A DNA stretch of 64,000 nucleotides from Amycolatopsis sp. WQ 127309 (GTDB lineage: Bacteria > Actinomycetota > Actinomycetes > Mycobacteriales > Pseudonocardiaceae). The notes beneath the pieces were generated by a model. It did no database searches and had not been told where the DNA came from. It worked only from the letters and a program-made list of their open reading frames with translations. Of this stretch, positions 45,401-53,605 are shown one piece after another (the first letter of the stretch is position 1; each line of letters starts with the position of its first letter). The stretch lies in NCBI RefSeq assembly GCF_023023025.1, contig NZ_CP095481.1:4588001-4652000 (forward strand). The letters run 5' to 3'. A program made the translations under genes and the position numbers.

Positions 45401-45629
45401 GCGAGTTCCGGCTTCGATCACGCGAGTTCCGTTTCCCGTCACGCGAGTCTCGCCTTCCGTCACGCGGCTCCGCTCTCAAGCACCCGAGTTCCGGCTCCGA
45501 TCACGCGAGTTCCGTTCCCGATCACGCGAGTTCCGTTCCCGATCACGCGAGTCTCGCCTCCCGTCACGCGGCTCCGCTCTCAAGCACCTGAGTACCGGCT
45601 TTGATCACGCGGGTCGTCCTTCCGAGCAC
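45401..45629. repeat. 21-bp tandem array
   Basis: Eleven units of 20-21 bases like GCGAGTTCCGTTCCCGATCAC. A five-unit block (104 bases) is duplicated: GCGAGTCTCGCC at 45443 recurs at 45547. No gene is supported across it. It lies within the 0.8-kb insertion after the MocR gene. Confidence 0.8.
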
Positions 45630-45676
45630 CCGTGATGGCGGCCGGGCGCCGGGCTGTCGTCGAGCGCGGCCCCATA

Positions 45677-45800
45677 GTTGTCCACAGCCTGGCCGTGATG
45701 TGGACAACCGGGTCTGGCGAGGGGCTTTCCCGAAATTTCGTCGTTCGGCCTGGATACGCTGGAGCGGGGATGGACCCCCTGGGAGGGCGGTCGCTGTGTT
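45677..45800. promoter_or_regulatory. Inverted DnaA-box pair plus promoter-like module, copy 2
   Basis: TTGTCCACA (45678-45686) and TGTGGACAA (45699-45707) with a 12-base gap, then TTTCGTC, GATACGCT (45753-45760) and a CCCCCTGGGAGGG block. Homologous to 31835-31960, in the same orientation. Confidence 0.6.
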
Positions 45801-45809
45801 CGGGCGGGC

Positions 45810-45975
45810 GGGCCAGTCGAGCGGACGTACGGGCCTGCCAGGGGAGTGGCGAGCCAGCCGAGCGGACGTGTGGACCGGCCAAGGGACGTGTGCGAAGCCG
45901 AGCGGCCGCACGGCCGGCCAGGGATCGGGCGGATGGGCCAGCCGAGCGGATGCACAGGACGGCCACGGTTGGGCG
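45810..45975. repeat. Degenerate array, about 42-bp period
   Basis: Four recurrences of CCGAGCGG-type cores near 45816, 45857, 45898 and 45942, with GGACGT and GGCCAGGGA shared by some units. The period is like that of the 5738-6960 array but the consensus differs. Bases 45976-46100 hold nothing I can identify. Confidence 0.5.
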
Positions 45976-46100
45976 GGCAGTCGGGCTGTTCACGGATGGC
46001 CGGCACTCGCGTAAGGCTGACACTCATGGACGGCCGACACCCGCGTACGGCCCGCAAAGGGCGAGTCCGCTGCGCTGGAGTGCTCGGCGCGGCGCTGCCG

Positions 46101-46147
46101 CGTTGGTGCCGGTGTTGCTGCCGACACCGGTCTCGCTGCTGCGCTGA
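46101..46147 (+). pseudogene. Duplicated 3' end of the MocR-type gene
   Basis: The bases here match the last 45 bases of the MocR gene (45304-45348): 29 of the last 31 are identical, including the stop codon, and one 3-base insertion lies further left. They read ALVPVLLPTPVSLLR against ALVSALPTLVSLLR. The rest of the gene is absent, so this is a remnant of duplication or insertion. Bases 46148-46276 contain only the probable ddl promoter. Confidence 0.6.
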
Positions 46148-46276
46148 CAGTGGCCCCTCGTAGGTAACGACGTCCCTGGGCCGCGAGGGTTGCGTTCGGC
46201 GTTCGGCGCTCGGAGCCTCTCGCCCGTCGCACGGGGCTGGGGTGTTCGTCGAGGTCACCGGGTACGGTGGCTCACC

Positions 46277-47371
46277 ATGAGCGAGAAGATCCGGGTGGCG
46301 GTCGTGTTCGGCGGGCGCAGTAGCGAGCACACCATCTCCTGCCTGTCCGCGGGCAGTGTCCTGGGGAACCTCGACCCGGAGCGGTTCGAAGCCGTCCCGG
46401 TCGGCATCACTCGTGAAGGGCGCTGGGTGCTCGGGACCGGCGACTCCGCTCAGCTCGCCATCCGCGGCCGTGAGCTGCCGTCCGTCGAAGACGGCAGGAA
46501 CCTCGTGCTCGCCGGGGATCCCTCCAGCCAGGGGCTCGTCGCCGTCGAGCCGGGGCGGGAAAGCGAGCTGCTGTCCCAGGTGGACGTCGTCTTCCCGGTG
46601 CTGCACGGCGCCTTCGGCGAGGACGGCACCATCCAGGGCCTGCTCGAGCTCGCCGGCATTCCGTACGTCGGCCCTGGCGTGCTCGCCAGCGCGGCCGCCA
46701 TGGACAAGGAGACCGCGAAGAAGCTCCTGGCCGCCGAAGGACTTCCAGTCGGCACCTTCGCCGCGCTCCGCCGGGGGCAGTCCACTTTGGACGACGACGA
46801 CCGTGCGAAGCTCGGACTGCCGGTGTTCGTGAAGCCGTCGCGCGCCGGGTCTTCCGTCGGCATCAGCCGCGTGACGTCCTGGGACGACCTGGACGCCGCC
46901 ATCGAGCTGGCCCGTGCCACCGACCCGAAGGTCCTCGTCGAGGCGGCCGTCGTCGGCCGTGAGGTCGAGTGCGGTGTCCTGGAGTTCCCGGACGGCCGCG
47001 TCGAAGCGTCGCTCCCGGCCGAGATCCGCGTCCTGTCCGAGGACGAAAACGCTTGGTACGACTTCGAAACCAAGTACCTGGGTGACGACGCCGAGCTGGA
47101 CATCCCGGCCAAGCTCGACGACGCCGTCACCGAGAGGCTCCGCGCGATGGCCGTCGAGGCCTTCCGCGCGCTGGACTGCCAGGGCCTCGCCCGCGTCGAC
47201 TTCTTCGTGGGCGCCGACGGCGAACCGAGCATCAACGAGGTCAACACGATGCCCGGCTTCACGACGAAGTCCGCCTACCCGAAGATGTGGGAGGTCACCG
47301 GCGTCGACTACCCGACCCTGCTGACCACCCTCATCGAGACGGCGATCGCCCGCGGCACCGGCCTCCGCTAG
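46277..47371 (+). CDS. ddl: D-alanine--D-alanine ligase
   Basis: A 364-residue ATP-grasp ligase that joins two D-alanines for peptidoglycan. [55 protein letters not shown] and [19 protein letters not shown] are the classic motifs. Full length. Locus order gpsA-ddl-DUF3515-thiL matches mycobacteria, apart from the 11-kb accessory block before it. A GCCGTGAAGG palindrome follows within four bases of the stop. Confidence 0.97.
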   Translation: MSEKIRVAVVFGGRSSEHTISCLSAGSVLGNLDPERFEAVPVGITREGRWVLGTGDSAQLAIRGRELPSVEDGRNLVLAGDPSSQGLVAVEPGRESELLSQVDVVFPVLHGAFGEDGTIQGLLELAGIPYVGPGVLASAAAMDKETAKKLLAAEGLPVGTFAALRRGQSTLDDDDRAKLGLPVFVKPSRAGSSVGISRVTSWDDLDAAIELARATDPKVLVEAAVVGREVECGVLEFPDGRVEASLPAEIRVLSEDENAWYDFETKYLGDDAELDIPAKLDDAVTERLRAMAVEAFRALDCQGLARVDFFVGADGEPSINEVNTMPGFTTKSAYPKMWEVTGVDYPTLLTTLIETAIARGTGLR

Positions 47372-47374
47372 CCC

Positions 47375-47433
47375 AAAGCCGTGAAGGCCTCCTTCCCGGC
47401 CATAAGAGCCGGGAAGGAGGCCTTCACGGCTTT
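47375..47433. repeat. Intergenic palindrome, GCCGTGAAGGCC type (copy 2)
   Basis: 20-base arms beginning AAAGCCGTGAAGG (47375) and ending at 47433, with a CCCGGC/GCCGGG extension. It sits between converging ddl and DUF3515 genes; its right end touches the DUF3515 stop codon. Confidence 0.8.
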
Positions 47434-47969
47434 CAGCCGAACCGCAGCGGGCGCGCGGGCAGCTTCGCGGCCACCGTGTCCGAGATCTGCTGCAGCGGGC
47501 CCGTTCCGGCGCTGTCCGGCACCGTGAGGGCCGAGTAGACCTCGCGGTCCACCACGTACCACGTCGACGCGCCCTCGCCCGGGACCTGCAGCCACTGGAC
47601 GCCGTTCACCAGCCTCAGCTGTGACGTCGGGGTCAGCTCCGGCGGGCGGTCCAGGCCGCACCGGAGCACCAGCGGGTCGGTCGTGCCCCACGCCACCGTC
47701 GCCGGCGGGGCCGGGTCGGCCAGGGTGCGCAGCGGCAGCGATGACCCGTTCGACGTCAGTTCGGTCGGCACCGCGCCCAGCAGCGTTTTGCAGGCCGGGG
47801 ACGCCGCCGCCGGGGCGGGCACGGAGACCAGCGGCAGCGGGCCGGCCGCGGGATCCGGAGAACGGTGAGTCAGGGCGAAGACGGCCACGGCGACCGCCAA
47901 GGCCACGGCGAGCGCGGCCGCGGTGACGAGCACCACCCTGGGTGGCGCGCCGGTGTCGGAGTCGGGCAC
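47433..47969 (-). CDS. DUF3515-type membrane-anchored protein
   Basis: A 178-residue protein with one N-terminal membrane helix (VVLVTAAALAVALAVAVAVFAL) and an outside domain holding two cysteines (PACKTLL and LRCGLDRP). It ends DTVAAKLPARPLRFG. Placement beside ddl, opposite in strand, matches Rv2980 of M. tuberculosis. Function is unknown; a cell-envelope role is suggested only by its neighbours. GTG start at 47969. Confidence 0.82.
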   Translation of the reverse strand: MPDSDTGAPPRVVLVTAAALAVALAVAVAVFALTHRSPDPAAGPLPLVSVPAPAAASPACKTLLGAVPTELTSNGSSLPLRTLADPAPPATVAWGTTDPLVLRCGLDRPPELTPTSQLRLVNGVQWLQVPGEGASTWYVVDREVYSALTVPDSAGTGPLQQISDTVAAKLPARPLRFG

Positions 47970-47988
47970 CCGACCACTACACCACTCC

Positions 47989-48222
47989 TCAGAGATGCAC
48001 GACCGGGCAGGTCAGCGTCCGGGTGATGCCTTCCACGTTCTGCACCTTCGCGACCACGAGCTGGCCCAGCTGGTCCACGCTGTCGGCGGCCGCGCGCACG
48101 ATGACGTCGTACGGGCCGGTGACATCCTCCGAGCTGGTCACACCAGGGATGCTCGAGATCTCGGCCGCCACCGCGGCCGCCTTGCCGACCTCGGTCTGGA
48201 TGAGGATGTATGCGTGGACCAC
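47989..48222 (-). CDS. Stand-alone Lrp/AsnC ligand-binding (RAM) domain protein
   Basis: A 77-residue protein consisting only of the AsnC/Lrp effector-binding domain: AYILIQTEVGKAAAVAAEISSI, VTGPYDVIVRAAADSVDQLG and VEGITRTLTCPVVHL. It lacks the DNA-binding helix, so it may be a small amino-acid sensor or partner of full Lrp proteins. GTG start at 48222. Probably transcribed alone or with the DUF3515 gene 19 bases downstream. Confidence 0.9.
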   Translation of the reverse strand: MVHAYILIQTEVGKAAAVAAEISSIPGVTSSEDVTGPYDVIVRAAADSVDQLGQLVVAKVQNVEGITRTLTCPVVHL

Positions 48223-48377
48223 GGCGCGCCCTTTCGTCGGGATCGATCGGCTCAGGGTAGGAACTTGGGAGCAGGAACGTTCTCAGCCAGCAACGTATCG
48301 CCAGCTCACGCAAAAACATAGGGCATCCGACTATCGGTGATCGATCTTTGTCCCGGTAGAGAAAGCAGAGGTGACCG

Positions 48378-49334
48378 GTGTCACCGAACGACGCAACGGT
48401 CGCCGAGACCGGGGAGTTCGCGCTCATCCGAGCCGTCACGGAAGGACGCCGCCAGCCCCCGGGCACACTGCTCGGCCCCGGCGACGACGCCGCCGTGATC
48501 GCCGCCCCCGACGGGCGCGTGGTCGCCAGCACGGACGTCCTGGTGCAGGGGGTGCACTTCCGGCTCGACTGGTCCGCCCCGGAGCAGGTCGGGCGCAAGG
48601 CCGTCGCGGTCAACCTGGCCGACATCGCCGCCATGGGCGCCGCGCCGACGTCCGTTCTCGTCGGCATCGCCTGCCCGCCCGACACCCCGCGCGAGGTGAT
48701 CACCGCGCTGGCCGACGGCATGTGGGCCGAGGCCGAACGCGCCGGCGTCGGCGTCTCCGGCGGTGACATGGTCCGCGCCGACCAGCTCGTGATCAGCGTC
48801 ACCGCGCTCGGCGACCTCGGCGACCGCGAACCGGTGACGCGCTCGGGGGCCCGCCCCGGCGACGTCGTCGCGGTCTGCGGGAAGCTCGGCTGGGCGGCCG
48901 CGGGGCTGGCCGTGCTCGGCCGCGGCTTCCGGTCCCCGGTCGGCGTCGTCAACGCCCAGCGTGCCCCGGAGCCGCCGTACGAGGCCGGGCCACGCGCCGC
49001 GCTCGCCGGGGCCACGGCCATGATCGACGTCTCCGACGGGCTCCTGGCCGACCTCGGGCACATCGCCGAGGCGTCCGGCGTCGGCATCGACGTCCGCACC
49101 GCCGACCTCGACGTCCCGGCCCGGCTCACCGAAGTCGGCGCCGCGCTGGGCGCGGACCCGCTCGACTGGGTCCTCACCGGCGGCGAGGACCACGCCCTGG
49201 TGGCCACGTTCCCGTCGTTCACCGAGCTGCCGGAGGGCTGGCGCACCATCGGCGTCGCGACCATGCCGGACTCGGGGATCACCGTGGACGGCAAGCCTTC
49301 CACACGCGAAGGCGGCTGGACGCACTGGCGCTGA
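48378..49334 (+). CDS. thiL: Thiamine-monophosphate kinase
   Basis: A 318-residue kinase making thiamine diphosphate from the monophosphate. GPGDDAAVI, STDVLVQGVHFRLDW, AVNLADIAAMGA, VSGGDMVRA and MIDVSDGLLADLGHIAE are all typical. GTG at 48378, preceded by GAGGTGACCG. Divergent from the Lrp-like gene. A GNAT gene follows 16 bases after the stop and ung lies further downstream, as in mycobacteria. Confidence 0.96.
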   Translation: MSPNDATVAETGEFALIRAVTEGRRQPPGTLLGPGDDAAVIAAPDGRVVASTDVLVQGVHFRLDWSAPEQVGRKAVAVNLADIAAMGAAPTSVLVGIACPPDTPREVITALADGMWAEAERAGVGVSGGDMVRADQLVISVTALGDLGDREPVTRSGARPGDVVAVCGKLGWAAAGLAVLGRGFRSPVGVVNAQRAPEPPYEAGPRAALAGATAMIDVSDGLLADLGHIAEASGVGIDVRTADLDVPARLTEVGAALGADPLDWVLTGGEDHALVATFPSFTELPEGWRTIGVATMPDSGITVDGKPSTREGGWTHWR

Positions 49335-49350
49335 TCTAGGCTCTGCGAAC

Positions 49351-49830
49351 GTGAGAATCGTTCCGGTCCCCTACGACCACCCCGACGCGGCCAAGCTCAT
49401 GGCCGCGGTGCAACAGGTTTACGTCGAGCGCTACGGCGACGAAGACGCCACCCCGATGGACCCCGCGCAGTTCGACCCGCCGCAGGGCCTGTTCCTCATC
49501 GGCTACCAGGGTGACGAAGCCGTCGCTTGTGGAGCGTGGCGCGCGCACGACGGCCCCGCCCCCGGCTTCCGGGACGGCGACGCCGAGTTCAAGCGGATGT
49601 ACGTCGCCGACTCCGCGCGGGGCCGCGGGTTCGCGCGGATGATCCTGTTCGAGCTGGAGCGCACGGCGGCGTTGTCCGGCCGCAAGCGCGCGGTGCTGGA
49701 AACCGGCACCAAGCAGCCGGAGGCGATCGCGCTCTACGCGTCGTCGGGCTACGTCGAGATCCCCGGCTTCGGGATCTACAAGAACGAGCCGGACAGCCGG
49801 TGTTACGCCAAGGACCTCAGCGGGGCGTGA
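49351..49830 (+). CDS. GNAT-family N-acetyltransferase
   Basis: A 159-residue acetyltransferase. The acetyl-CoA loop is FKRMYVADSARGRGFARMIL (Q/RxxGxG/A variant), followed by ALYASSGYVEIPGFG. Substrate unknown. GTG start 16 bases after thiL suggests co-transcription. The 3' end overlaps the converging alpha-galactosidase gene by 14 bases. Confidence 0.9.
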   Translation: MRIVPVPYDHPDAAKLMAAVQQVYVERYGDEDATPMDPAQFDPPQGLFLIGYQGDEAVACGAWRAHDGPAPGFRDGDAEFKRMYVADSARGRGFARMILFELERTAALSGRKRAVLETGTKQPEAIALYASSGYVEIPGFGIYKNEPDSRCYAKDLSGA

Positions 49831-51052
49831 GCTTCAGCAGGGCCGCGGCGTGCGGGCGCAGGGACGCGGAGATCGCGGTTCCCACGTCCTGGTGGGCCCA
49901 GAGATCCCGGACGTTCCAGGCGCCCGGGACCGTCGCGGACACGGTCGCGGTGGTGGTGCCGGTGTTGAGCAGCACCACCGCGAACCCGCCGCCGGACAGG
50001 GGTTTGCCCCACACCTGGTAGCCGGGCCCGGCCGCGAGCTGACGGCCCTGGCCGCCCGCGAAGTCCTGGTCGACGGCGATCGCCTCGGGGTTGCCCAGCG
50101 TCGCGAGGTCGTCGTCGCCCAGCTTCGCCGGATCGGTCCCGGCGAACAGCGGCGCGTTCAGCACGGCCCAGACGCTGAAGTGCGCACGGGCCTCGTCGGC
50201 GGTCAGCGTGCCGTTGCCGACCTGCAGCATGTCCGGGTCGTTCCAGCCGCCGGGCGAGCCGCTGTGGACGGCGACGGCGGCCTGCTGGTCGATCGTCGCG
50301 AGCACGGAGTCCCAGGTCGGGGTCAGGTCGTAGGTGGTCCGCCACAGGTTCGCCACCGGCCGCGCCCAGGTCCACGGGCTGGAGACGCCGTATTCGGAGA
50401 TCGCGTAGACGATCGGGCGGGGGAGCGCGGCCAACGCGTCGCGCATCTTCTCGAACGCCGCCCGCCGGTCGAGGCCGTCGACGGTGTCGGCGTTGCACCA
50501 GTCGTACTTGAGGTAGTCGACGCCCCAGCGGCCGAACGTCTCGGCGTCCTGCCGCTCGTGGCCGAGCGAGCCGATGCCGGCCGCGGGGTAGGCGTCGTTG
50601 GCCATCGCGCAGGTCCGGCTGCCCGGCACGGCGTAGATCCCGAACAGCAGGCCGCGCGAGTGGACGTAGTCGGCGAGGTCGGCGATGCCGTGCGGGAACC
50701 GCGCCGGATCGGCCCGCAGGGAGCCGTCGGCGGCGCGCGCGGGGGCCTGCCAGCAGTCGTCGACGACGACGTAGCGGTACCCGGCGTCGCGCAGGCCGTC
50801 GTCCGCGAGCGCGTCGACGGCCTTCCTGACGACGTCCTCGGTGAGGTCGTAACAGCGGACCTGGTTCCAGCTGTTCCAGCCCATCGGCGGCGTCGTGGCC
50901 AGGCCGTTCGCCGGCGCCGGCGACGCGACGGGCGCGCTCAACAGCCAGGTCAGCACGACGAGCAGGAGCACGAGGAGCGTGCTTCTCGGACGGGTGTGCT
51001 GCCTCGGGTCGATGACGTGATCCAATCGCAGAGCACGTGAAACCGCGGTCAC
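49817..51052 (-). CDS. Secreted GH27 alpha-galactosidase
   Basis: A 411-residue exported glycosidase. A signal segment (STLLVLLLVVLTWLLSAPVA) is followed by the GH27 barrel: PPMGWNSWN, YVVVDDCWQ, nucleophile Asp184 in YLKYDWCN and acid/base Asp272 in GGWNDPDML. A beta-sandwich C-terminus ends AALLKLTPR. It would release terminal alpha-galactose from plant galactomannans or raffinose sugars. The GTG start at 51052 is uncertain; a TTG 27 bases inside is possible. The gap to the divergent carbonic-anhydrase-like gene is only 11 bases, so promoters must lie inside one of the genes. Confidence 0.88.
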   Translation of the reverse strand: MTAVSRALRLDHVIDPRQHTRPRSTLLVLLLVVLTWLLSAPVASPAPANGLATTPPMGWNSWNQVRCYDLTEDVVRKAVDALADDGLRDAGYRYVVVDDCWQAPARAADGSLRADPARFPHGIADLADYVHSRGLLFGIYAVPGSRTCAMANDAYPAAGIGSLGHERQDAETFGRWGVDYLKYDWCNADTVDGLDRRAAFEKMRDALAALPRPIVYAISEYGVSSPWTWARPVANLWRTTYDLTPTWDSVLATIDQQAAVAVHSGSPGGWNDPDMLQVGNGTLTADEARAHFSVWAVLNAPLFAGTDPAKLGDDDLATLGNPEAIAVDQDFAGGQGRQLAAGPGYQVWGKPLSGGGFAVVLLNTGTTTATVSATVPGAWNVRDLWAHQDVGTAISASLRPHAAALLKLTPR

Positions 51053-51063
51053 CCGGAGGCGGC

Positions 51064-51594
51064 ATGCCCATTTACGCGCTCGGTTCGCTCGAACCGACGA
51101 TCCACCCCGATGCCTACGTCCACCCGGACGCGACGGTCATCGGCGACGTCCGGATCGCCGCCCACGCGTCGGTGTGGCCGCAGACCGTGCTGCGCGGCGA
51201 CCACGGGTACATCGAGATCGGCGAGCGGTCCAACGTCCAGGACGGCTGCGTCCTGCACTGCACCGAGCAGCACCCGACGATCCTCGGTCCGTCGTCCGCG
51301 GTGGGGCACGCGGTGCACATCGAGGGCGCGAAGATCGGCACCGGCTGCCTGATCGCGTCCGGCTCGGTGGTGCTGAACGGCACGGTGGTCGAGGACGGCG
51401 GCATGGTCGGCGCGGGCGCGGTGCTGTCGTACGGCTCGTACGTCAAGACTGGCGAGATCGCGCTCGGCGTGCCCGCGAAGACGCGGGAGAACAAGTCCTT
51501 CGGGCCCGAGAGCATCGCCCTCGTGGTGGATTCGTACGTCGAGCGGGCGCAGCGGTTCCGCGTCGAGCTGCGGCGGCTCGACCCGCGCGAGTGA
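51064..51594 (+). CDS. Gamma-carbonic-anhydrase-like hexapeptide protein
   Basis: A 176-residue left-handed beta-helix protein. Hexapeptide repeats run from HPDATVIGDVRIAAHASVWPQ to AVLSYGSYVKTGEIALGVPAK. Candidate metal histidines are in VLHC, GHAVHIEG. Family members are trimeric gamma-carbonic anhydrases or acyl-CoA-linked proteins (YrdA, PaaY, CaiE types), so activity is not certain. ATG at 51064 behind GGAGG; a longer start at 51037 overlaps the divergent gene and is rejected. It is followed 30 bases later by ung. Confidence 0.9.
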   Translation: MPIYALGSLEPTIHPDAYVHPDATVIGDVRIAAHASVWPQTVLRGDHGYIEIGERSNVQDGCVLHCTEQHPTILGPSSAVGHAVHIEGAKIGTGCLIASGSVVLNGTVVEDGGMVGAGAVLSYGSYVKTGEIALGVPAKTRENKSFGPESIALVVDSYVERAQRFRVELRRLDPRE

Positions 51595-51624
51595 CGGCGG
51601 CCACGGCCGGTAAGCTCGCCGCCC

Positions 51625-52302
51625 GTGACCGCACGAGCGCTGCAGGACATCGTCGAGGCAGGCTGGGCGAAAGCCCTGGAACCGGTGGCGCCGCAGGTCG
51701 CCGCGATGGGGGAGTTCCTCCGCGCGGAGATCGCCGCGGGCCGCACGTACCTGCCGGCGGGTGAGCACGTGCTGCGGGCGTTCCAGCAGCCGTTCCACGA
51801 CGTCCGGGTGCTGATCGTCGGCCAGGACCCGTACCCGACGCCCGGGCACGCCGTCGGCCTGAGCTTCTCGGTGGCGCCGGACGTCCGGCCGATCCCGAAG
51901 AGCCTCATCAACATCTACAAGGAGTACGCCGAGGACCTCGGCCACCCGCTGCCGTCGAACGGCGACCTGACGCCGTGGGCCGACCAGGGCGTCCTGCTGC
52001 TGAACAGGGCGCTGACGGTGCAGCCGGGCAAGTCGAACTCGCACCAGGGCAAGGGCTGGGAAGACGTCACCGAGCAGGCGATCAAGGCCCTCGCGGCCCG
52101 GTCGGAGCCGATGGTGGCGATCCTCTGGGGCCGCAACGCCCGCAACCTGCGCCCGATGCTGGGCGAGGTGCCGTGCATCGAGTCGGCGCACCCGAGCCCG
52201 CTGTCGGCGCACAACGGCTTCTTCGGGTCGCGCCCGTTCAGCCGCGCCAACGAGCTGCTGGAGCAGCAGGGCGCCGCGCCGGTCGAGTGGAAGCTCCCGT
52301 AG
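51625..52302 (+). CDS. ung: Uracil-DNA glycosylase, family 1
   Basis: A 225-residue DNA repair enzyme that removes uracil from DNA. The water-activating loop is [17 protein letters not shown] (Asp68), and the minor-groove loop is [28 protein letters not shown] and ILWGRNA are also conserved. GTG start. Sits in the conserved thiL-ung-rpmB-recG segment. Confidence 0.97.
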   Translation: MTARALQDIVEAGWAKALEPVAPQVAAMGEFLRAEIAAGRTYLPAGEHVLRAFQQPFHDVRVLIVGQDPYPTPGHAVGLSFSVAPDVRPIPKSLINIYKEYAEDLGHPLPSNGDLTPWADQGVLLLNRALTVQPGKSNSHQGKGWEDVTEQAIKALAARSEPMVAILWGRNARNLRPMLGEVPCIESAHPSPLSAHNGFFGSRPFSRANELLEQQGAAPVEWKLP

Positions 52303-52359
52303 GTTCGGTGTCCGGATCGGAGTGACGGCTCCGACCAGGGGGAAACCTTGGGAGGGCTC

Positions 52360-53130
52360 ATGAACGTCACATCGGCCGACGGCACGACCATCGCCTACGA
52401 CCAGCGCGGCACGGGCGCGCCCGTGATCCTGGTCGGCGGCGCGTTCAACGACCGGACCACGGTCGCCGGCCTGGCCGAGGTCCTGGCCGCGGACTTCACG
52501 ACGATCGTGTACGACCGTCGTGGTCGCGGCGACAGTGGTGACACCGGCCCGTACGCCGTCGAGCGGGAGATCGAGGACATCGCGGCGCTGATCGCCGAGG
52601 CCGGCGGGACGGCGTCGGTGTTCGGCCACTCGTCGGGCGCGGTGCTGGCCCTGGAGGCGGCCGGAGCGGGCCTGGCGATCGAGAAGCTGGTGGCGTACGA
52701 GCCGCCGTACGCGACCGACGCGGAGTCACGCCCCGACGTCACGGAGAAGGTGGCCGCGCAGATCGCCGCGGGCGACCGCGACGGCGCGGCGGCGACGTTC
52801 CTGGAGGTCGCGGGCACCCCGCCGGAGGTCATCGAAGGGATGAAGCGGGCCCCGGTGTGGGGCTGGTTCACGTCGCTGGCGCACACGCTGCCGTACGACC
52901 TGGAGATCTGCGGCCCGGGCGCCCACCCGCGCAAGGACCACCTGGCCCGCATCACGGCCCCGACGTTGGTCATCGGCGGCGGCGCCAGCCCGGAGAAGCT
53001 GCAGTCAGGAGCCCGCGTCGCGGCGTCGGCGGTCCCCGGCGCCCGTCACGAGACCCTCCCTGGCCAGGACCACGGAGTGCTGCAGCACCCGGAGTCCCTG
53101 CGCGACCTGCTGGTCGACTTCCTGAAGTAG
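52360..53130 (+). CDS. Alpha/beta-hydrolase
   Basis: A 256-residue hydrolase. Oxyanion region VILVGGAFNDR, nucleophile elbow VFGHSSGAVLALE (Ser), acid in LVIGGGASPEK region, and the catalytic His in PGQDHGVLQHP. Substrate unknown. ATG at 52360 behind GGAGGG; TTG at 52348 is an alternative start. It ends next to a GCCGTGAAGG palindrome and converges on rpmB. Confidence 0.88.
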   Translation: MNVTSADGTTIAYDQRGTGAPVILVGGAFNDRTTVAGLAEVLAADFTTIVYDRRGRGDSGDTGPYAVEREIEDIAALIAEAGGTASVFGHSSGAVLALEAAGAGLAIEKLVAYEPPYATDAESRPDVTEKVAAQIAAGDRDGAAATFLEVAGTPPEVIEGMKRAPVWGWFTSLAHTLPYDLEICGPGAHPRKDHLARITAPTLVIGGGASPEKLQSGARVAASAVPGARHETLPGQDHGVLQHPESLRDLLVDFLK

Positions 53131-53151
53131 CGGGCCGACCTCCGGAAGCCA

Positions 53152-53210
53152 AAAGCCGTGAAGGCCTCCTTACCGGCCATAAGAGCCGGGAAGGAGGCCT
53201 TCACGGCTTT
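53152..53210. repeat. Intergenic palindrome, GCCGTGAAGGCC type (copy 3)
   Basis: Almost identical to the copies at 34623 and 47375. It follows the hydrolase gene and, with the rpmB terminator at 53229-53265, separates two converging genes. Confidence 0.8.
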
Positions 53211-53228
53211 GACCTGGGCCGGCGGCAC

Positions 53229-53265
53229 AAAAAAATGGCGGGTGCTCCAGAGAGCACCCGCCATT
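53229..53265 (-). terminator. Intrinsic terminator of rpmB
   Basis: Perfect 14-bp stem (53234-53247 with 53252-53265) and 4-base loop, followed on the minus strand by a run of seven T (53235-53229). The only classic rho-independent terminator with a T-run in the window. Confidence 0.9.
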
Positions 53266-53279
53266 CGAAAATTCTCGCG

Positions 53280-53471
53280 TCAGCCCCGGACGACCTTGCC
53301 CGCCTTGATGCACGAGGTGCACACGTTCAGGCGCTTGCGCTGGGAAATACCCACCTTGGCGTGGACGGTCTGGATGTTCGGGTTCCACCGGCGGTTGGTA
53401 CGCCGGTGGGAGTGCGAGACCGACTTGCCGAAGCCGGGTCCCTTGCCACAGACGTCGCACACGGCAGCCAC
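53280..53471 (-). CDS. rpmB: Ribosomal protein L28, zinc-binding form
   Basis: A 63-residue large-subunit ribosomal protein. It has two CxxC pairs ([10 protein letters not shown] and VCTSCIKAG), the zinc-binding C+ type. Actinobacteria often carry a second zinc-free copy under Zur control elsewhere; none is in this window. The GTG at 53471 has AAAGGAG at good spacing and gives the normal length. Divergent from the DAK2 gene, as in mycobacteria. Confidence 0.96.
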   Translation of the reverse strand: MAAVCDVCGKGPGFGKSVSHSHRRTNRRWNPNIQTVHAKVGISQRKRLNVCTSCIKAGKVVRG

Positions 53472-53605
53472 GTCGAACTCCTTTGGATCTGGGTCATAGA
53501 GATGAGCCCAGACGCACTGGGCAACTCGACCATAGTAACCAGTGGCTCCGCCGGGTTCCGCACGGGGTCGATACGCTCGCCCCGGGAACGGCGAGGAGGT
53601 CACGG

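Noticed and set aside
45353..45604. Short frames in the 21-bp array
   Set aside because: Several frames are open equally; composition is driven by the repeat and there is no ribosome binding site.
45349..46276. Insertion sequence or integrated plasmid
   Set aside because: No transposase, integrase or replication gene can be read; only repeats and DnaA-box-like sites are visible.
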